64,000 nt of DNA from Bacteriovoracaceae bacterium (GCA_018675575.1 JABGXW010000145.1:1-64000), one strand, 5' to 3'; shown: positions 50,293-59,387, counted from the stretch's first letter. Notes: a model not told the origin generated them from the letters alone. A program made the numbers and translations.

Positions 50293-51198
50293 TTAAAGTA
50301 GAGTCATTTGCGGCTTTTCTAGTTTCGAATTGTTAACTTTTCTTGTTCTATGTCTTAGTATTTCTCTTTTTACAAAAGAATTTTTAAAAGTTTGAATAAC
50401 AAAAAAGCTCATCTCTGGATATTTTCTTTTCAGGAACTTCATTTCTTCAGTAATAAGTTCGACATTTTTTTCATCATCATCAGACATTCCGAATCTATGA
50501 TGAGGACTATATCCATAATCTTTAATGGCCCTCTCCACCGACTCTCTAATGGCAAACCTTTTTAGTTCGGGAACAAACATTTTTAAATCTTTATCACCAA
50601 GTTCTTTTCTCGTATCATTATTTGAGACAGGATAGAGTGAAAGATAGTTTGGTTCTCTAGGAATATGTCCATCGCGCACCATTAATGAAATTCCATCTTT
50701 AACTGTTTGGACATTATGTCCACGAGCAGTGATAACAGATATTGGACGTTGGTTAAAAGTGGCATGATAAAAACAATTCCATGAAGGTGCTTTCCACAAA
50801 TGATCTTGTTCATTTAAAGCTTTCTCTATATCATGAATGAATGATTGTTTTTTTCCAAGAAACCTTTCTAAAACAGAGTAGTCCTTATCTCTAAATGATC
50901 TAAATGATCCATTCTCATCATTAAAGTTCATATAATAGTCTGCAAAGATCCCTGACTGACCAATATTTTTGTTTTCTCTTGCGAATTCACCGCTACTTAC
51001 AAGTATTTCTTCTTGTCTTTTTTTATGAAAGAGGACTATTGGAGTAGAGAGAAAAATAACGTTGTCATCAAAATCAAAGAAGTAAAAGCTTCTACCACCA
51101 AGATCAAAATTTCGATCAGACTCTAATGGGCGCATCAGTTCAAGCTCTAGCTGAGAGCGGTTTTTTGCTTTTTTAGAATTTGTATTAATAATGGGCAT
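50293..51198 (-). CDS. HAD-like protein of unknown substrate
   Basis: A 301-residue soluble protein with three HAD-phosphatase-type motifs in order: DxD in YFFDFDDNVIFL (about 43-46), Thr in ISVITARGHN and the acidic pair in RFGMSDDDEKNVE. A long insertion between motifs I and II would be the cap. Neither signal nor membrane segments. It is convergent with guaA (4-bp gap). The HAD class is plausible from motif order; the substrate is unknown. Confidence 0.65.
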   Translation of the reverse strand: MPIINTNSKKAKNRSQLELELMRPLESDRNFDLGGRSFYFFDFDDNVIFLSTPIVLFHKKRQEEILVSSGEFARENKNIGQSGIFADYYMNFNDENGSFRSFRDKDYSVLERFLGKKQSFIHDIEKALNEQDHLWKAPSWNCFYHATFNQRPISVITARGHNVQTVKDGISLMVRDGHIPREPNYLSLYPVSNNDTRKELGDKDLKMFVPELKRFAIRESVERAIKDYGYSPHHRFGMSDDDEKNVELITEEMKFLKRKYPEMSFFVIQTFKNSFVKREILRHRTRKVNNSKLEKPQMTLL

Positions 51199-51302
51199 AT
51201 TACACCTATGCTATTTTCTACACGGTGCGTTCACTAAACACAAGATTTTTGTAAAAAAGGGGGGATGGGCTCCTAACGGGTATCCTAAGATCAGGTACTT
51301 AC

Positions 51303-52121
51303 CTAGTAGTTTAGACTAGTTCTTACGGCCTTATGATCTGATAAGGTTTCGTTTTTATAGAGCCTTTCCTTCATAATAACTTTCGACTCATTGACCAAAA
51401 GTTCTGGAGAAGACCACACATAATCAATTCTCTTTGTGAGTTTACGATTAGTATATCCATTTCGCTCATCAGCAGAGAGATCTGGATTATCTAAAACATA
51501 TTCTTGGTGAGAATCATTAAGACCAAGAATGGTAGTCATGTGGTCATGTAAAAATGAACTCGGCTGAAAATTAAAATCACCAAGAAAGATAGTTTTATTT
51601 CCAGTGGAATTCTTTTGCACAAATTTAATTAATTGGTTCATTTGTGAAAGTCTTGGACCAAAGTCTTCTCCTTCAGCATTGAGATGAGTAACATAGACAT
51701 CGATTAATTCATTTTTAATATTGACTTGAGCAAAGAGAACTCCTTTGTTTGCTCGGCAATCCCAGCCCTGGCATTCTTTGTATTTTATCGTATCCGTTTT
51801 GACTATAGGATATTTTGAAATTAAAACTAATCCTGAACTCAGATTTAAAAGACATTTCTTAGGTCCATAAGCAACATGAGGAAAATTCTTGTGTTTTGTA
51901 ACTTTGAGAGCTGTTCGAGTAAAAGCTTCTTGGAATCCAATAAAATCTACGTCTTGTTTTGCAATTATTTTCTTTAGCACTTTAAATCGCTTAATTCGTT
52001 TCGCGATTGGAAATGGAAGACCCCATATATTATAGGTCATTACTTTAAGTTCACTAGCATTGATATTAAAAGCAGTTAATAATAGCAATAATGTTAGAGA
52101 TGACTGAATGAACGATTTCAT
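51303..52121 (-). CDS. Secreted sphingomyelinase-like phosphodiesterase (EEP family)
   Basis: Exported endonuclease/exonuclease/phosphatase-fold enzyme of 272 residues. Signal sequence MKSFIQSSLTLLLLLTAFNINA, then metal and catalytic motifs LKVMTYNIWG (Asn), DFIGFQEAF (Glu), YVTHLNAEG (His), TIFLGDFN (Asp/Asn), RIDYVW and LSDHKAV (Asp-His). The YNIWGLP opening and the pattern of two extra cysteines recall bacterial neutral sphingomyelinases and related lipid phosphodiesterases more than nucleases. GGGGAG precedes ATG 52121. Its place beside a phosphonolipid gene cluster is suggestive. Confidence 0.78.
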   Translation of the reverse strand: MKSFIQSSLTLLLLLTAFNINASELKVMTYNIWGLPFPIAKRIKRFKVLKKIIAKQDVDFIGFQEAFTRTALKVTKHKNFPHVAYGPKKCLLNLSSGLVLISKYPIVKTDTIKYKECQGWDCRANKGVLFAQVNIKNELIDVYVTHLNAEGEDFGPRLSQMNQLIKFVQKNSTGNKTIFLGDFNFQPSSFLHDHMTTILGLNDSHQEYVLDNPDLSADERNGYTNRKLTKRIDYVWSSPELLVNESKVIMKERLYKNETLSDHKAVRTSLNY

Positions 52122-52216
52122 GTTCTCCCCTTTGGATAGGTCATTAATTTATTTATGAAGGATATATGTTCCCAAGTTAGAAGGGGATTGTAAATATTTT
52201 CAATTGAAGCGCATAG

Positions 52217-53353
52217 TTAGCATTGTTGGAGTTGTAACTTATTGATTTTAATATATTCTTCAACTGTTGAAAGAAAGAACCCAATGTCTTTTGAGTTTAA
52301 TGTACCTATATTAGAAACTCTAAAGGTTTTTTCTTTAGCTCCCTTTCCGGGATAAATAGTAATTCCCCTTTCATAGAGAAAATCATGCATTTTATCAAAG
52401 TGATATTGAGAATCAGTGGGTTCAACAAAAGCTGTCAAAATTTTTGAATGTTTACTTTTTTCTATCAATGCTTTGAAGCCCAATTTTAACATTCCGTCAT
52501 GCATTTGTTCATAGAGGTCGGAATATCTTTTAGAGCGACCAGTTATTCCCTCTGATCTAAATTCATCAATTGCAGCTTTGAGTGCATATACAGTTTGGAC
52601 AGGGGGGGTAAAAAGAAATTGTTTTTTCTCTTTTTGATTTAAGAAATTATTATAAAGATTAAAATAGTAAGACTTCACTTTATAGGAGGCGATTTTTTTT
52701 AATTCAGAAGTCTTTGCGATGACAATCCCGATTCCAGCCATTCCCTGGATACATTTATTTGAAGATGAAATTATAAAATCAACAGGAGTGTCTTCAACAT
52801 CAAGTTCAATTCCAGCATAAGAAGACATAGCATCCAAAATAGTAATCATTTTAAATTCATCAGCAAGACTTTTTAATTCTTTAACAGGATTAAGTATACC
52901 GACTGTCGTTTCATGGTGAATAAAGGCCAAAGCTTTAGCATTTCTGTTCTTTAAATGTTCTCTTACCTTGCCAAGGTCAATGGAGTCCCCCCATGTGAAC
53001 TTAACTGTTGAAAATGGAATTTTGAATGCTTCACAGATCTGAGTCATCCTTTTTCCGTAGGCGCCATTGTCAATGATAACTATTTCTTCGCTTTCTTTTG
53101 TGCAAGAAGTTAAGCAAGCTTCCATGGCCCCTGTTCCAGATCCTCCTAAAAGAATTGCTTCATAATTATTTTTTCCATTAACTACATCGACGCAACCTTG
53201 ACGAATGTCATCCAATAAGTCTCCAAACTCTTGTTCCCGTGGACAGATATCTGTAACTACTTGTGAAAGTTTTACCTCTTGAGAAGTAGTGGCTGGTCCT
53301 GGATTCAGTAGAATTTTTCTAGGAATGACTTTTGTTAAAGTTTCGTTTTCCAT
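52217..53353 (-). CDS. phnW: 2-aminoethylphosphonate-pyruvate transaminase
   Basis: PLP aminotransferase interconverting phosphonoacetaldehyde and 2-aminoethylphosphonate. 378 residues: KILLNPGPATTS, ILLGGSGTGAMEA, HHETTVGILNP, LDAMSSYAGIELD and the PLP lysine in SSSNKCIQGMAGIG. In this context it most likely works in the biosynthetic direction, since phosphonopyruvate decarboxylase is encoded immediately upstream (1-bp overlap) and PEP mutase before that. Last gene of the seven-gene operon. No phosphonatase (phnX) is nearby, which argues against a catabolic role. Confidence 0.93.
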   Translation of the reverse strand: MENETLTKVIPRKILLNPGPATTSQEVKLSQVVTDICPREQEFGDLLDDIRQGCVDVVNGKNNYEAILLGGSGTGAMEACLTSCTKESEEIVIIDNGAYGKRMTQICEAFKIPFSTVKFTWGDSIDLGKVREHLKNRNAKALAFIHHETTVGILNPVKELKSLADEFKMITILDAMSSYAGIELDVEDTPVDFIISSSNKCIQGMAGIGIVIAKTSELKKIASYKVKSYYFNLYNNFLNQKEKKQFLFTPPVQTVYALKAAIDEFRSEGITGRSKRYSDLYEQMHDGMLKLGFKALIEKSKHSKILTAFVEPTDSQYHFDKMHDFLYERGITIYPGKGAKEKTFRVSNIGTLNSKDIGFFLSTVEEYIKINKLQLQQC

Positions 53354-54501
53354 TATAAACCTTTTAGAAATGATTTAAATCGTTTTGCAACTTCAAATGG
53401 TTTTAATGTCGGTCGGCCTAAATTTTTAGGAGATCCTGATTTAATTTTAAAGTGAACAAAACTAAGTTCAGGTTTATTCATATTACTTTTAACAAAATCT
53501 TCAAATTCATAACTATCATCTGTTGCCAGAATATTTTGATAACCTGTGGCCTTCGCAATTTCTGCAAAATTAATTCCTGATGAATAGGTCGCTTGACCTC
53601 CTGTTGAGTCATGAACACCATTATCTAATAATACATGAAATAATTTACCCTTAGATTTTAATCCTAGAGTACACATTGTTCCAAGCCTCATCATTAAAGC
53701 GCCATCACCATCAATGACACAAACAGGTTTATCTTTCTTAACTTCAGATATACCTAATCCAAGAACTGGAGCACAACCCATAGAACCCACCATGTAGATT
53801 TGATTAGAGTAGTCTCCAATTTCAAAAAGCTCTCTACCTGATTTTCCCGTCGTCGCAATAATGGGGAGATCCTTATATAGTTCAGATAAAACTTTTAATG
53901 CATCTGTTCTAGATGTAACTCCTTGGAGTTTTTCTTTTACAAGATATTGAAATGGGGTTTTAACTTCTGGACTCTCTTGATCTTTGGTCAAGGGACGAGC
54001 TTCAACATCACCTTTTCTCATAACAAAAAAGAATGGCATCTTACTTTTTGTCATAAAATAATCTGCTTCTTGAATTGCTTTTGAAATCTCCGTTTTCTCT
54101 CGTGGGAAGTAGGCCCATTTCACTTGCATAGTCTCTAATAACTTCGTAGTAATTTGTCCCATTAATTCATGTTGAGGTTCGTCACTTGTTCCACCAGGTT
54201 CACCTCTTAGCGTTACAATTCCTAAAAAAGGAACTTGAAATGTATAAGAAAGTGAAGTGAGTGGATTGACTGCATTTCCTAGACCTGAGTTTTGGAAAAT
54301 AACCACTGCCTTCTCCCCTGCTAAGGAGACTCCACTCGCTATTCCAACAGCATCTCCCTCATTTGTGGAGGGTAGAAAATTTACAATATCTGACTCAATG
54401 ACAGAATTAATTAGTGGTTTTAAGTAAGAACAAGGAGTTCCTGTAAAAAACTTAAACCCAAACTCATTACATTGTTCTAAAAAATCATTACCTGTGATCA
54501 T
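53353..54501 (-). CDS. aepY: Phosphonopyruvate decarboxylase
   Basis: Thiamine-diphosphate enzyme converting phosphonopyruvate to phosphonoacetaldehyde, the step that pulls the unfavourable PEP-mutase equilibrium. 382 residues. Catalytic Glu in PSTNEGDAVGIASG, FQNSGLGNAVNP, RGEPGGTSDEPQH, and the TPP motif VCVIDGDGALMMR with HVLLDNGVHDS downstream. Its start lies 22 bp after the mutase gene and its stop overlaps phnW by one base. Confidence 0.93.
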   Translation of the reverse strand: MITGNDFLEQCNEFGFKFFTGTPCSYLKPLINSVIESDIVNFLPSTNEGDAVGIASGVSLAGEKAVVIFQNSGLGNAVNPLTSLSYTFQVPFLGIVTLRGEPGGTSDEPQHELMGQITTKLLETMQVKWAYFPREKTEISKAIQEADYFMTKSKMPFFFVMRKGDVEARPLTKDQESPEVKTPFQYLVKEKLQGVTSRTDALKVLSELYKDLPIIATTGKSGRELFEIGDYSNQIYMVGSMGCAPVLGLGISEVKKDKPVCVIDGDGALMMRLGTMCTLGLKSKGKLFHVLLDNGVHDSTGGQATYSSGINFAEIAKATGYQNILATDDSYEFEDFVKSNMNKPELSFVHFKIKSGSPKNLGRPTLKPFEVAKRFKSFLKGL

Positions 54502-54523
54502 ATTTTACCTCGATGTATTTTGA

Positions 54524-56134
54524 TTAGAACAATTGACCTTTTTCAAAGTCTGAATAATTATCTACATCCATCCAATGCCCTTCAATATAAGAGACATTGA
54601 TTTTGATATCTTCAGCAGTTAACTCTCTGAATAAATCAGGAAGTTTAAGTTTGTTGAAATCATCTCTTCCTTTTAACTCTTCAAGCTTTAATTTAAGGAT
54701 ACTTGATCCTCTTTCTGATGTTTTTAAGATTCCTATCCACTCACCAGTAGCGTCACCGTTGAAATCAGCAAGTTTACAAAGTTCAGTATTCAATAGAGTA
54801 ACAGAATCTTGTGAATATGATTTTTTATTTAGTTCATTACATTGGACAAAATCTCCGACATAATCACTTTTTCTAGAACTTAAGTCACTATCAACGATAA
54901 TGTTAATATCGCCTCTCGCTTCTCTTAAAATATCTAAAATGTATGATCTAAAAACAATGTCACCGTATGAGATTGTTGTTTCTCCTTGAATTTCATCTTT
55001 CGCAAGGTAAAGAGATTGAAGCTCTCCCGTACTAGCAAAATCGTTATTATCTACAAATGAACAATTTAAATTTGTAAATTGATCTTTTCCAAATCCTCTG
55101 ACAATAGTAAGATCTCTAATTTCTTTGTCTTTAAATTGATCAATCATCTTTTTAACAATAGGAGTTCCATTTAGGCTAAGCATTGCTTTGGGTTTGTTTT
55201 GAGTAAGTTCTCCAAGTTCTTTGCCTTGACTTGCAGCTAAGATGATCCCTTTTTGAGATTTTTCCGATGTTAAATATAACTTTTCTGCTTCAGCTAGTTC
55301 TTTATCATTTTGAAGTCTAAAAACTTCTTTAACAGGAACAACTTTATCCTCAATATCGATGAGACTTTGTTTAGTAAAAATATTTGATGCTGTGTCTTGC
55401 ATCGTTTTAATTGAGGCCCGCAAGAGATGATTCGCCCAGATCGCCATGCTTACACCATGCTTTCTAAATTGATCAGTGGGAGTCGAATAGTATTTTGTTG
55501 GGACAATAACTACCGGGCATCTATCACCCCATTCTTTCATAAAAGAAAATATTTCATCTGGGTTCGTTTGCTTACTGTGCATTAGAATTGCAGTCGCGCC
55601 AGCTTGTCTATATGCCTCGGCCCTCTTAAGAGCTTCTTTTAGTCCCCAGCCAGCAATGAAGGCCTCAACTCTTGCAACAATACAAAAATCTTCATCTGTA
55701 CGTGCATCTAAGCCTGCTTTGATTTTTCCAGCAAACTCATCAATATTAGCAAGAGGTTGTTGTTCGCCTCTTAAAAAAGAATTTGTTTTAGGAAAGATTT
55801 TATCTTCGATACAGACTCCAGCAATTCCTCGCTGTTCAAGCTTCTTTACAAGTCTCATCATATTATTAAAGTTCCCGTAACCTGTATCACCATCTAATAA
55901 AAGAGGAATTTTTGTTGCGTCTGACATAAACTCAACGACTTCCAGAACTTGTGTCCAAGATGCTTCGTTGTTATCTCGAACTCCTAAAGCTGCAGATATT
56001 GAAAGTCCTGATCCCCAAATTCCATCAAATCCAGCTTCTTCAACTATTTTTGCTGAAAGTCCGTTATGCGCTTCCATAATAAATGATAGGTCTTTTGATG
56101 CGAGCATCTCTTTTAACTTAGTTGTTTTTTTCAT
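54524..56134 (-). CDS. pepM: Phosphoenolpyruvate mutase fused to a nucleotidyltransferase-like domain
   Basis: Forms the C-P bond by isomerising PEP to phosphonopyruvate. 536 residues. Residues ~1-285 are the mutase: [28 protein letters not shown] and the diagnostic [10 protein letters not shown]. Residues ~295-536 are an NTP-transferase fold as in PepM-PntC fusions (PntC attaches CMP to aminoethylphosphonate). The glycine-rich motif of this second domain is degenerate: [13 protein letters not shown] stands where LAAGxGxRLxxLT is expected, losing one Gly and the Arg; PKAMLSLNG and YGDIVF are kept. The intact second nucleotidyltransferase encoded by the operon may compensate. Start ATG 56134, 9 bp after the transporter gene. 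Confidence 0.94.
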   Translation of the reverse strand: MKKTTKLKEMLASKDLSFIMEAHNGLSAKIVEEAGFDGIWGSGLSISAALGVRDNNEASWTQVLEVVEFMSDATKIPLLLDGDTGYGNFNNMMRLVKKLEQRGIAGVCIEDKIFPKTNSFLRGEQQPLANIDEFAGKIKAGLDARTDEDFCIVARVEAFIAGWGLKEALKRAEAYRQAGATAILMHSKQTNPDEIFSFMKEWGDRCPVVIVPTKYYSTPTDQFRKHGVSMAIWANHLLRASIKTMQDTASNIFTKQSLIDIEDKVVPVKEVFRLQNDKELAEAEKLYLTSEKSQKGIILAASQGKELGELTQNKPKAMLSLNGTPIVKKMIDQFKDKEIRDLTIVRGFGKDQFTNLNCSFVDNNDFASTGELQSLYLAKDEIQGETTISYGDIVFRSYILDILREARGDINIIVDSDLSSRKSDYVGDFVQCNELNKKSYSQDSVTLLNTELCKLADFNGDATGEWIGILKTSERGSSILKLKLEELKGRDDFNKLKLPDLFRELTAEDIKINVSYIEGHWMDVDNYSDFEKGQLF

Positions 56135-56143
56135 AATGATTTC

Positions 56144-56764
56144 CTAATTGAAAAATAAGTTTTTTCCCATGAAAAGGCTTATGCACACCATGAGAGCTCC
56201 ACTTACTTTATTAAAATAACTTAAATATTTATCTTTGATTTTATTTTCAAATCTTTTTACAAATAATATGAGGAATAAAAACCAAACTGCTGAGCCAATT
56301 GCTAGGCCTAGAGCAACTGCAAAATGGTTTAGGGTTGTTGCTGGGTAAAGTGCAAGGGACTTTATAAATGCAGCCAATGCGGTCATTGAAAATATGAGGG
56401 TTGGATTTGAAGTATATAGAACAACTCCTAATAAGAATGCACCGACTAGTTTATGTATATCTTTTTCTTTTTTGAAGTCTGTAGAATCAACATTTTTAGC
56501 AAGCAGCTCCTTAACACCTAAAGCAAAAATGAGAATGATTCCAACTGTCTTAAGGACTTGGACGGTATTATCGTTAAACTCAACAAATGAAAGACCTGAC
56601 ATAATAATAAAGAAATAGATAAAGTCCATTAATGATCCCCCTAGAGCTATGCACATAGCGTTGAGAGATCCTTTTTTTACTTTAGTATTAATAACCCAGA
56701 TATTGATTGGTCCAATTGGGATACACATCAGGAAACCTATAATAAATCCTACTAAAAATGCCAT
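56144..56764 (-). CDS. LysE/RhtB-family transporter
   Basis: Inner-membrane protein of 206 residues with about six helices. The N-terminal GFLMCIPIGPINIWVI is the family signature (IPGPxN region), followed by GGSLMDFIYFF. LysE/RhtB proteins export amino acids. Within a phosphonate operon (1-bp overlap with the CDP-alcohol transferase gene) it might export an aminophosphonate or a precursor; this is inference from position. Confidence 0.82.
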   Translation of the reverse strand: MAFLVGFIIGFLMCIPIGPINIWVINTKVKKGSLNAMCIALGGSLMDFIYFFIIMSGLSFVEFNDNTVQVLKTVGIILIFALGVKELLAKNVDSTDFKKEKDIHKLVGAFLLGVVLYTSNPTLIFSMTALAAFIKSLALYPATTLNHFAVALGLAIGSAVWFLFLILFVKRFENKIKDKYLSYFNKVSGALMVCISLFMGKNLFFN

Positions 56765-57630
56765 TATACTTGCTCCCTCTTTAATTTATTATTCACACCA
56801 TTTTGGATCATGTACGTCATGAATACCCACATATTTGCGAGGAAGAATGCAAAGTATATATAAACTTCTAGTTCATTGATCATTAAGGCAATAGCTAGAA
56901 TACTGAGATGAGTTGAACCTGAAATAACACTCCAAAAAGGAAGAATTTTTTTATTATAAAGAATGTAAGCATCGCTATGATACTCAACTCTCTTCTTCTC
57001 ATTAGCTTGTTTGTCTGAAAAAATTAAAAAGAGAAAAAGTAGAAAACGATTGAATAATTCTTTTTTTTCTTTTTTTAACTTTTCATATTCTCTTTTATAT
57101 CGATCAATTTCACGTTTTCTTCCATTAGGATTACCTGATTGATAAAAGATTAATTGTTTTTTATAGAATGAATAAATGCCGACATGGACCATTAAAAGCA
57201 TGGCACATGGCCAAATCATATAAGGAAAATTTGTATCTGAATTTGCATAAGCAATTTTTAATCCAATAAACGTTCCAGTATAGAAATTGATAGAGGCGAG
57301 TAAATCAACAAACATGTCAATCAGCTCGCCATACATCGAGCCATTTCTTTTCATTCGAGCGAGCATTCCATCACAGCAATCAAGAATACCGAAGATAAGG
57401 ATACATAATCCTCCTTTGATAAAGCTCTCATGAGTTCCTTTCGATAAGAATTGACCTGCAATAATTGCAAAAAAGAGTGCCCCTAAAGAAAAGAGATTAG
57501 GTGTTAGGGGCAATTTGTAAGTTGCTTTAATAATGACATAGGCCAAGGGTCTATAAAATACAAAATCAAAAGGTTCTTCTAAGCTGAAGTCTTTTGTATT
57601 CTTTTTGTAGTCTTTGAGATTAAAACTCAT
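56764..57630 (-). CDS. CDP-alcohol phosphatidyltransferase
   Basis: Integral-membrane enzyme of 288 residues that moves a phospho- or phosphono-alcohol from a CMP donor to a lipid acceptor. The full catalytic motif D-x2-DG-x2-AR-x8-G-x3-D-x3-D is visible from DCCDGMLAR to GELIDMFVD. Several membrane helices surround it and a Lys/Glu-rich cytoplasmic loop (about 168-215) interrupts the fold. It overlaps both neighbours by one base. With the mutase and cytidylyltransferase genes beside it, a CMP-phosphonate donor and a diacylglycerol or ceramide acceptor are predicted. Confidence 0.88.
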   Translation of the reverse strand: MSFNLKDYKKNTKDFSLEEPFDFVFYRPLAYVIIKATYKLPLTPNLFSLGALFFAIIAGQFLSKGTHESFIKGGLCILIFGILDCCDGMLARMKRNGSMYGELIDMFVDLLASINFYTGTFIGLKIAYANSDTNFPYMIWPCAMLLMVHVGIYSFYKKQLIFYQSGNPNGRKREIDRYKREYEKLKKEKKELFNRFLLFLFLIFSDKQANEKKRVEYHSDAYILYNKKILPFWSVISGSTHLSILAIALMINELEVYIYFAFFLANMWVFMTYMIQNGVNNKLKREQV

Positions 57631-58409
57631 TATGCATTTACTCCAGTAAATCTCTTCTTTGCATCTTCATAATCTTCCGGGGTATCAATTTCAATCCATT
57701 TGTCAGAGGAGAGATTATGAATTCCAACATCATGCTTAAGTAAAAAGACGTTCATGAGATGTTCCCAGTTCTTGAGTCGATTTTCCTTTTGAGACAAGAA
57801 CTCATTAGCATCAGCTAAAAGATTTGCGGTGACTTTTTCTGTAAACTTCAAAATACCAATAGCTTCACCAGCAAAGGAGTAAGATTTAAGTTCTTCTTCT
57901 GAAACTGAACGTTTATCGACTGTTAATCTGGCAAAATTATTACTATCAACTAAAGTTTTGGCACATTCAATATCATTTAAAGATGCTTTACCCACCAGAA
58001 TTTGATTTTCCTCTGGGTCATTTGTAAAATCTTCTAATATCTTCGAATCGTAAACAAGATCGCCATCAAAAATTAAAATTCCTTGAGTGGCAACATCTAA
58101 TCCAATCTTAAGTGAATAAGTATTACCTAGATTTCTATAATCTTCATTAAGAACATAATTAATTTTAATTTGTTTTTCATATTTCTCTAAATGATTTCTA
58201 ATCATTTCTTCTTTAAAACCAAGCACAATTATAGATTCTTTAAAACCCAGTTTAATCCAAGTCTCAAAATGCCGATCTAGAATTGTTTTGCCGTTTAGCT
58301 CAAGTAAACATTTAGGATTGTCAGTAATTTCAGATATTCTTGATCCGAATCCTGCAACCAACAAAAGGGGTGTGAATTTCTTAAAGGCATTCATTGTTTT
58401 TGTATCCAT
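57630..58409 (-). CDS. Stand-alone nucleotidyltransferase (PntC-like)
   Basis: A 259-residue NTP-transferase protein. It has an intact nucleotide-binding motif: LLLVAGFGSRISEITDNPK, with Gly, Ser-Arg and Lys all kept, then LLELNGKTILDR, GNTYSLKIGL and the metal Asp in IFDGDLVYDS. This fits CTP:phosphocholine- or PntC-type cytidylyltransferases. Because the domain fused to the PEP mutase is degenerate at this motif, this protein is the better candidate for CMP activation of the aminophosphonate. Starts overlap neighbouring genes by 1 and 19 bp. Confidence 0.85.
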   Translation of the reverse strand: MDTKTMNAFKKFTPLLLVAGFGSRISEITDNPKCLLELNGKTILDRHFETWIKLGFKESIIVLGFKEEMIRNHLEKYEKQIKINYVLNEDYRNLGNTYSLKIGLDVATQGILIFDGDLVYDSKILEDFTNDPEENQILVGKASLNDIECAKTLVDSNNFARLTVDKRSVSEEELKSYSFAGEAIGILKFTEKVTANLLADANEFLSQKENRLKNWEHLMNVFLLKHDVGIHNLSSDKWIEIDTPEDYEDAKKRFTGVNA

Positions 58410-59314
58410 AATCTTTCCATTGTACGTTTGAGTACTTGGCCATTTTCACCAGTAAATTTCTCAACAGAAATAGCATCTTTTGCATCAGAAAAACAGGTTC
58501 TACCGTGCAGAACCTGATCATCAATTGTTACACAAATATTTCCAGCTTCTAGTGTAAACCGTTCTTGGTTTTTCGTGCTGTTGGTTAAGGCGTCCAGGAC
58601 ATCGATGGCAAACAATTGGTCGATTGTCATCGGTTTTTCGGCTTTGATATGGGCTGATTCCATATAGGGACGGAGATGTCTAAACTGAGGAGATTTATCA
58701 TCTTTATAGGTAATAATAGGAGCTTCATAGAGTTTATCTGCAACACCTCTCATTTCCCAAATATAGTTATTCTCTAAAGTTTCAAGAACTTCAGGAAAAT
58801 CAGTTTTGAGAATTTTATGAATTTTAAGTCCGTCGACAAGAATACTTTCTCCTCCAATAAATGCCGGTGAAATACATGATAAGAATAAGTAATTCCAAAG
58901 TTCTGGAAGATTCACGTTATCTGTATGCAGGGTTCCTCCTTCTCTGGTCTGATGATATCGAGCACCTGTATCCATAGATCCATGTCGGTCTCGATCATAA
59001 ACAGCAATTAGCTTTTGACCTTGCTCATTTTGAATTAAAGGTCGCCCAAATATTTGCCCAAAAACTAAAGCAGTACTGTGATGTGTTTTTATATGTTCGT
59101 TAAAATTTTCTTTTTTAGGCATTTTGATGAGAAGGGCCCGGTGTTGATCAACGAGATTTTTACATTCTAATAGCCAATCCGTTGTACCTGGGAGATCTGA
59201 TTTTAATGTTGAGTTTGAAAAAATGTCTTCATCAGAAAAGTCTGTTTTGAAAAACTGATGAACTTCTTCCACTACATTAGCTGGTGGTGTAACTGTTTTC
59301 ATAAACGTATTCAT
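58391..59314 (-). CDS. TauD/PhnY-like Fe(II)/2-oxoglutarate oxygenase
   Basis: Non-haem iron hydroxylase of the TauD/TfdA family, 307 residues. Iron ligands: HTD in GGTLHTDNVNLP and the distal His in DQVLHGRTCF; 2-oxoglutarate-binding Arg in LKRTMERLW. PhnY, a member of this family, hydroxylates 2-aminoethylphosphonate at C1. Being first in a phosphonolipid operon, it is predicted to make 1-hydroxy-2-aminoethylphosphonate or to act on the finished lipid. GAGG stands eight bases before ATG 59314; promoter at 59343-59371. Confidence 0.85.
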   Translation of the reverse strand: MNTFMKTVTPPANVVEEVHQFFKTDFSDEDIFSNSTLKSDLPGTTDWLLECKNLVDQHRALLIKMPKKENFNEHIKTHHSTALVFGQIFGRPLIQNEQGQKLIAVYDRDRHGSMDTGARYHQTREGGTLHTDNVNLPELWNYLFLSCISPAFIGGESILVDGLKIHKILKTDFPEVLETLENNYIWEMRGVADKLYEAPIITYKDDKSPQFRHLRPYMESAHIKAEKPMTIDQLFAIDVLDALTNSTKNQERFTLEAGNICVTIDDQVLHGRTCFSDAKDAISVEKFTGENGQVLKRTMERLWIQKQ

Positions 59315-59342
59315 GGTTGCCTCATTTATCCCTTTGATTTAA

Positions 59343-59371
59343 TTTATATTACTTTAAGTGTTGAATAACAA
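59343..59371 (-). promoter_or_regulatory. Candidate sigma-70 promoter of the phosphonate operon
   Basis: On the minus strand TTGTTA (59371-59366), a 17-base spacer and TATAAA (59348-59343), about 30 bp before the oxygenase start. The half-site TTTGTCACAA at 59388-59397 lies upstream of its -35. Confidence 0.5.
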
Positions 59372-59387
59372 GTAAAGCAATAGTATC

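Noticed and set aside
51289-51300. ATCAGGTACTT shared between 43973 and 51290
   Set aside because: An 11-base match between two gaps; each lies in its own different hairpin, so it is probably chance.
52217-53353. PhnW as part of a phosphonate degradation pathway
   Set aside because: No phosphonatase (PhnX), PhnZ or C-P lyase gene is nearby, and PEP mutase plus decarboxylase are encoded in the same operon, so synthesis is more likely.
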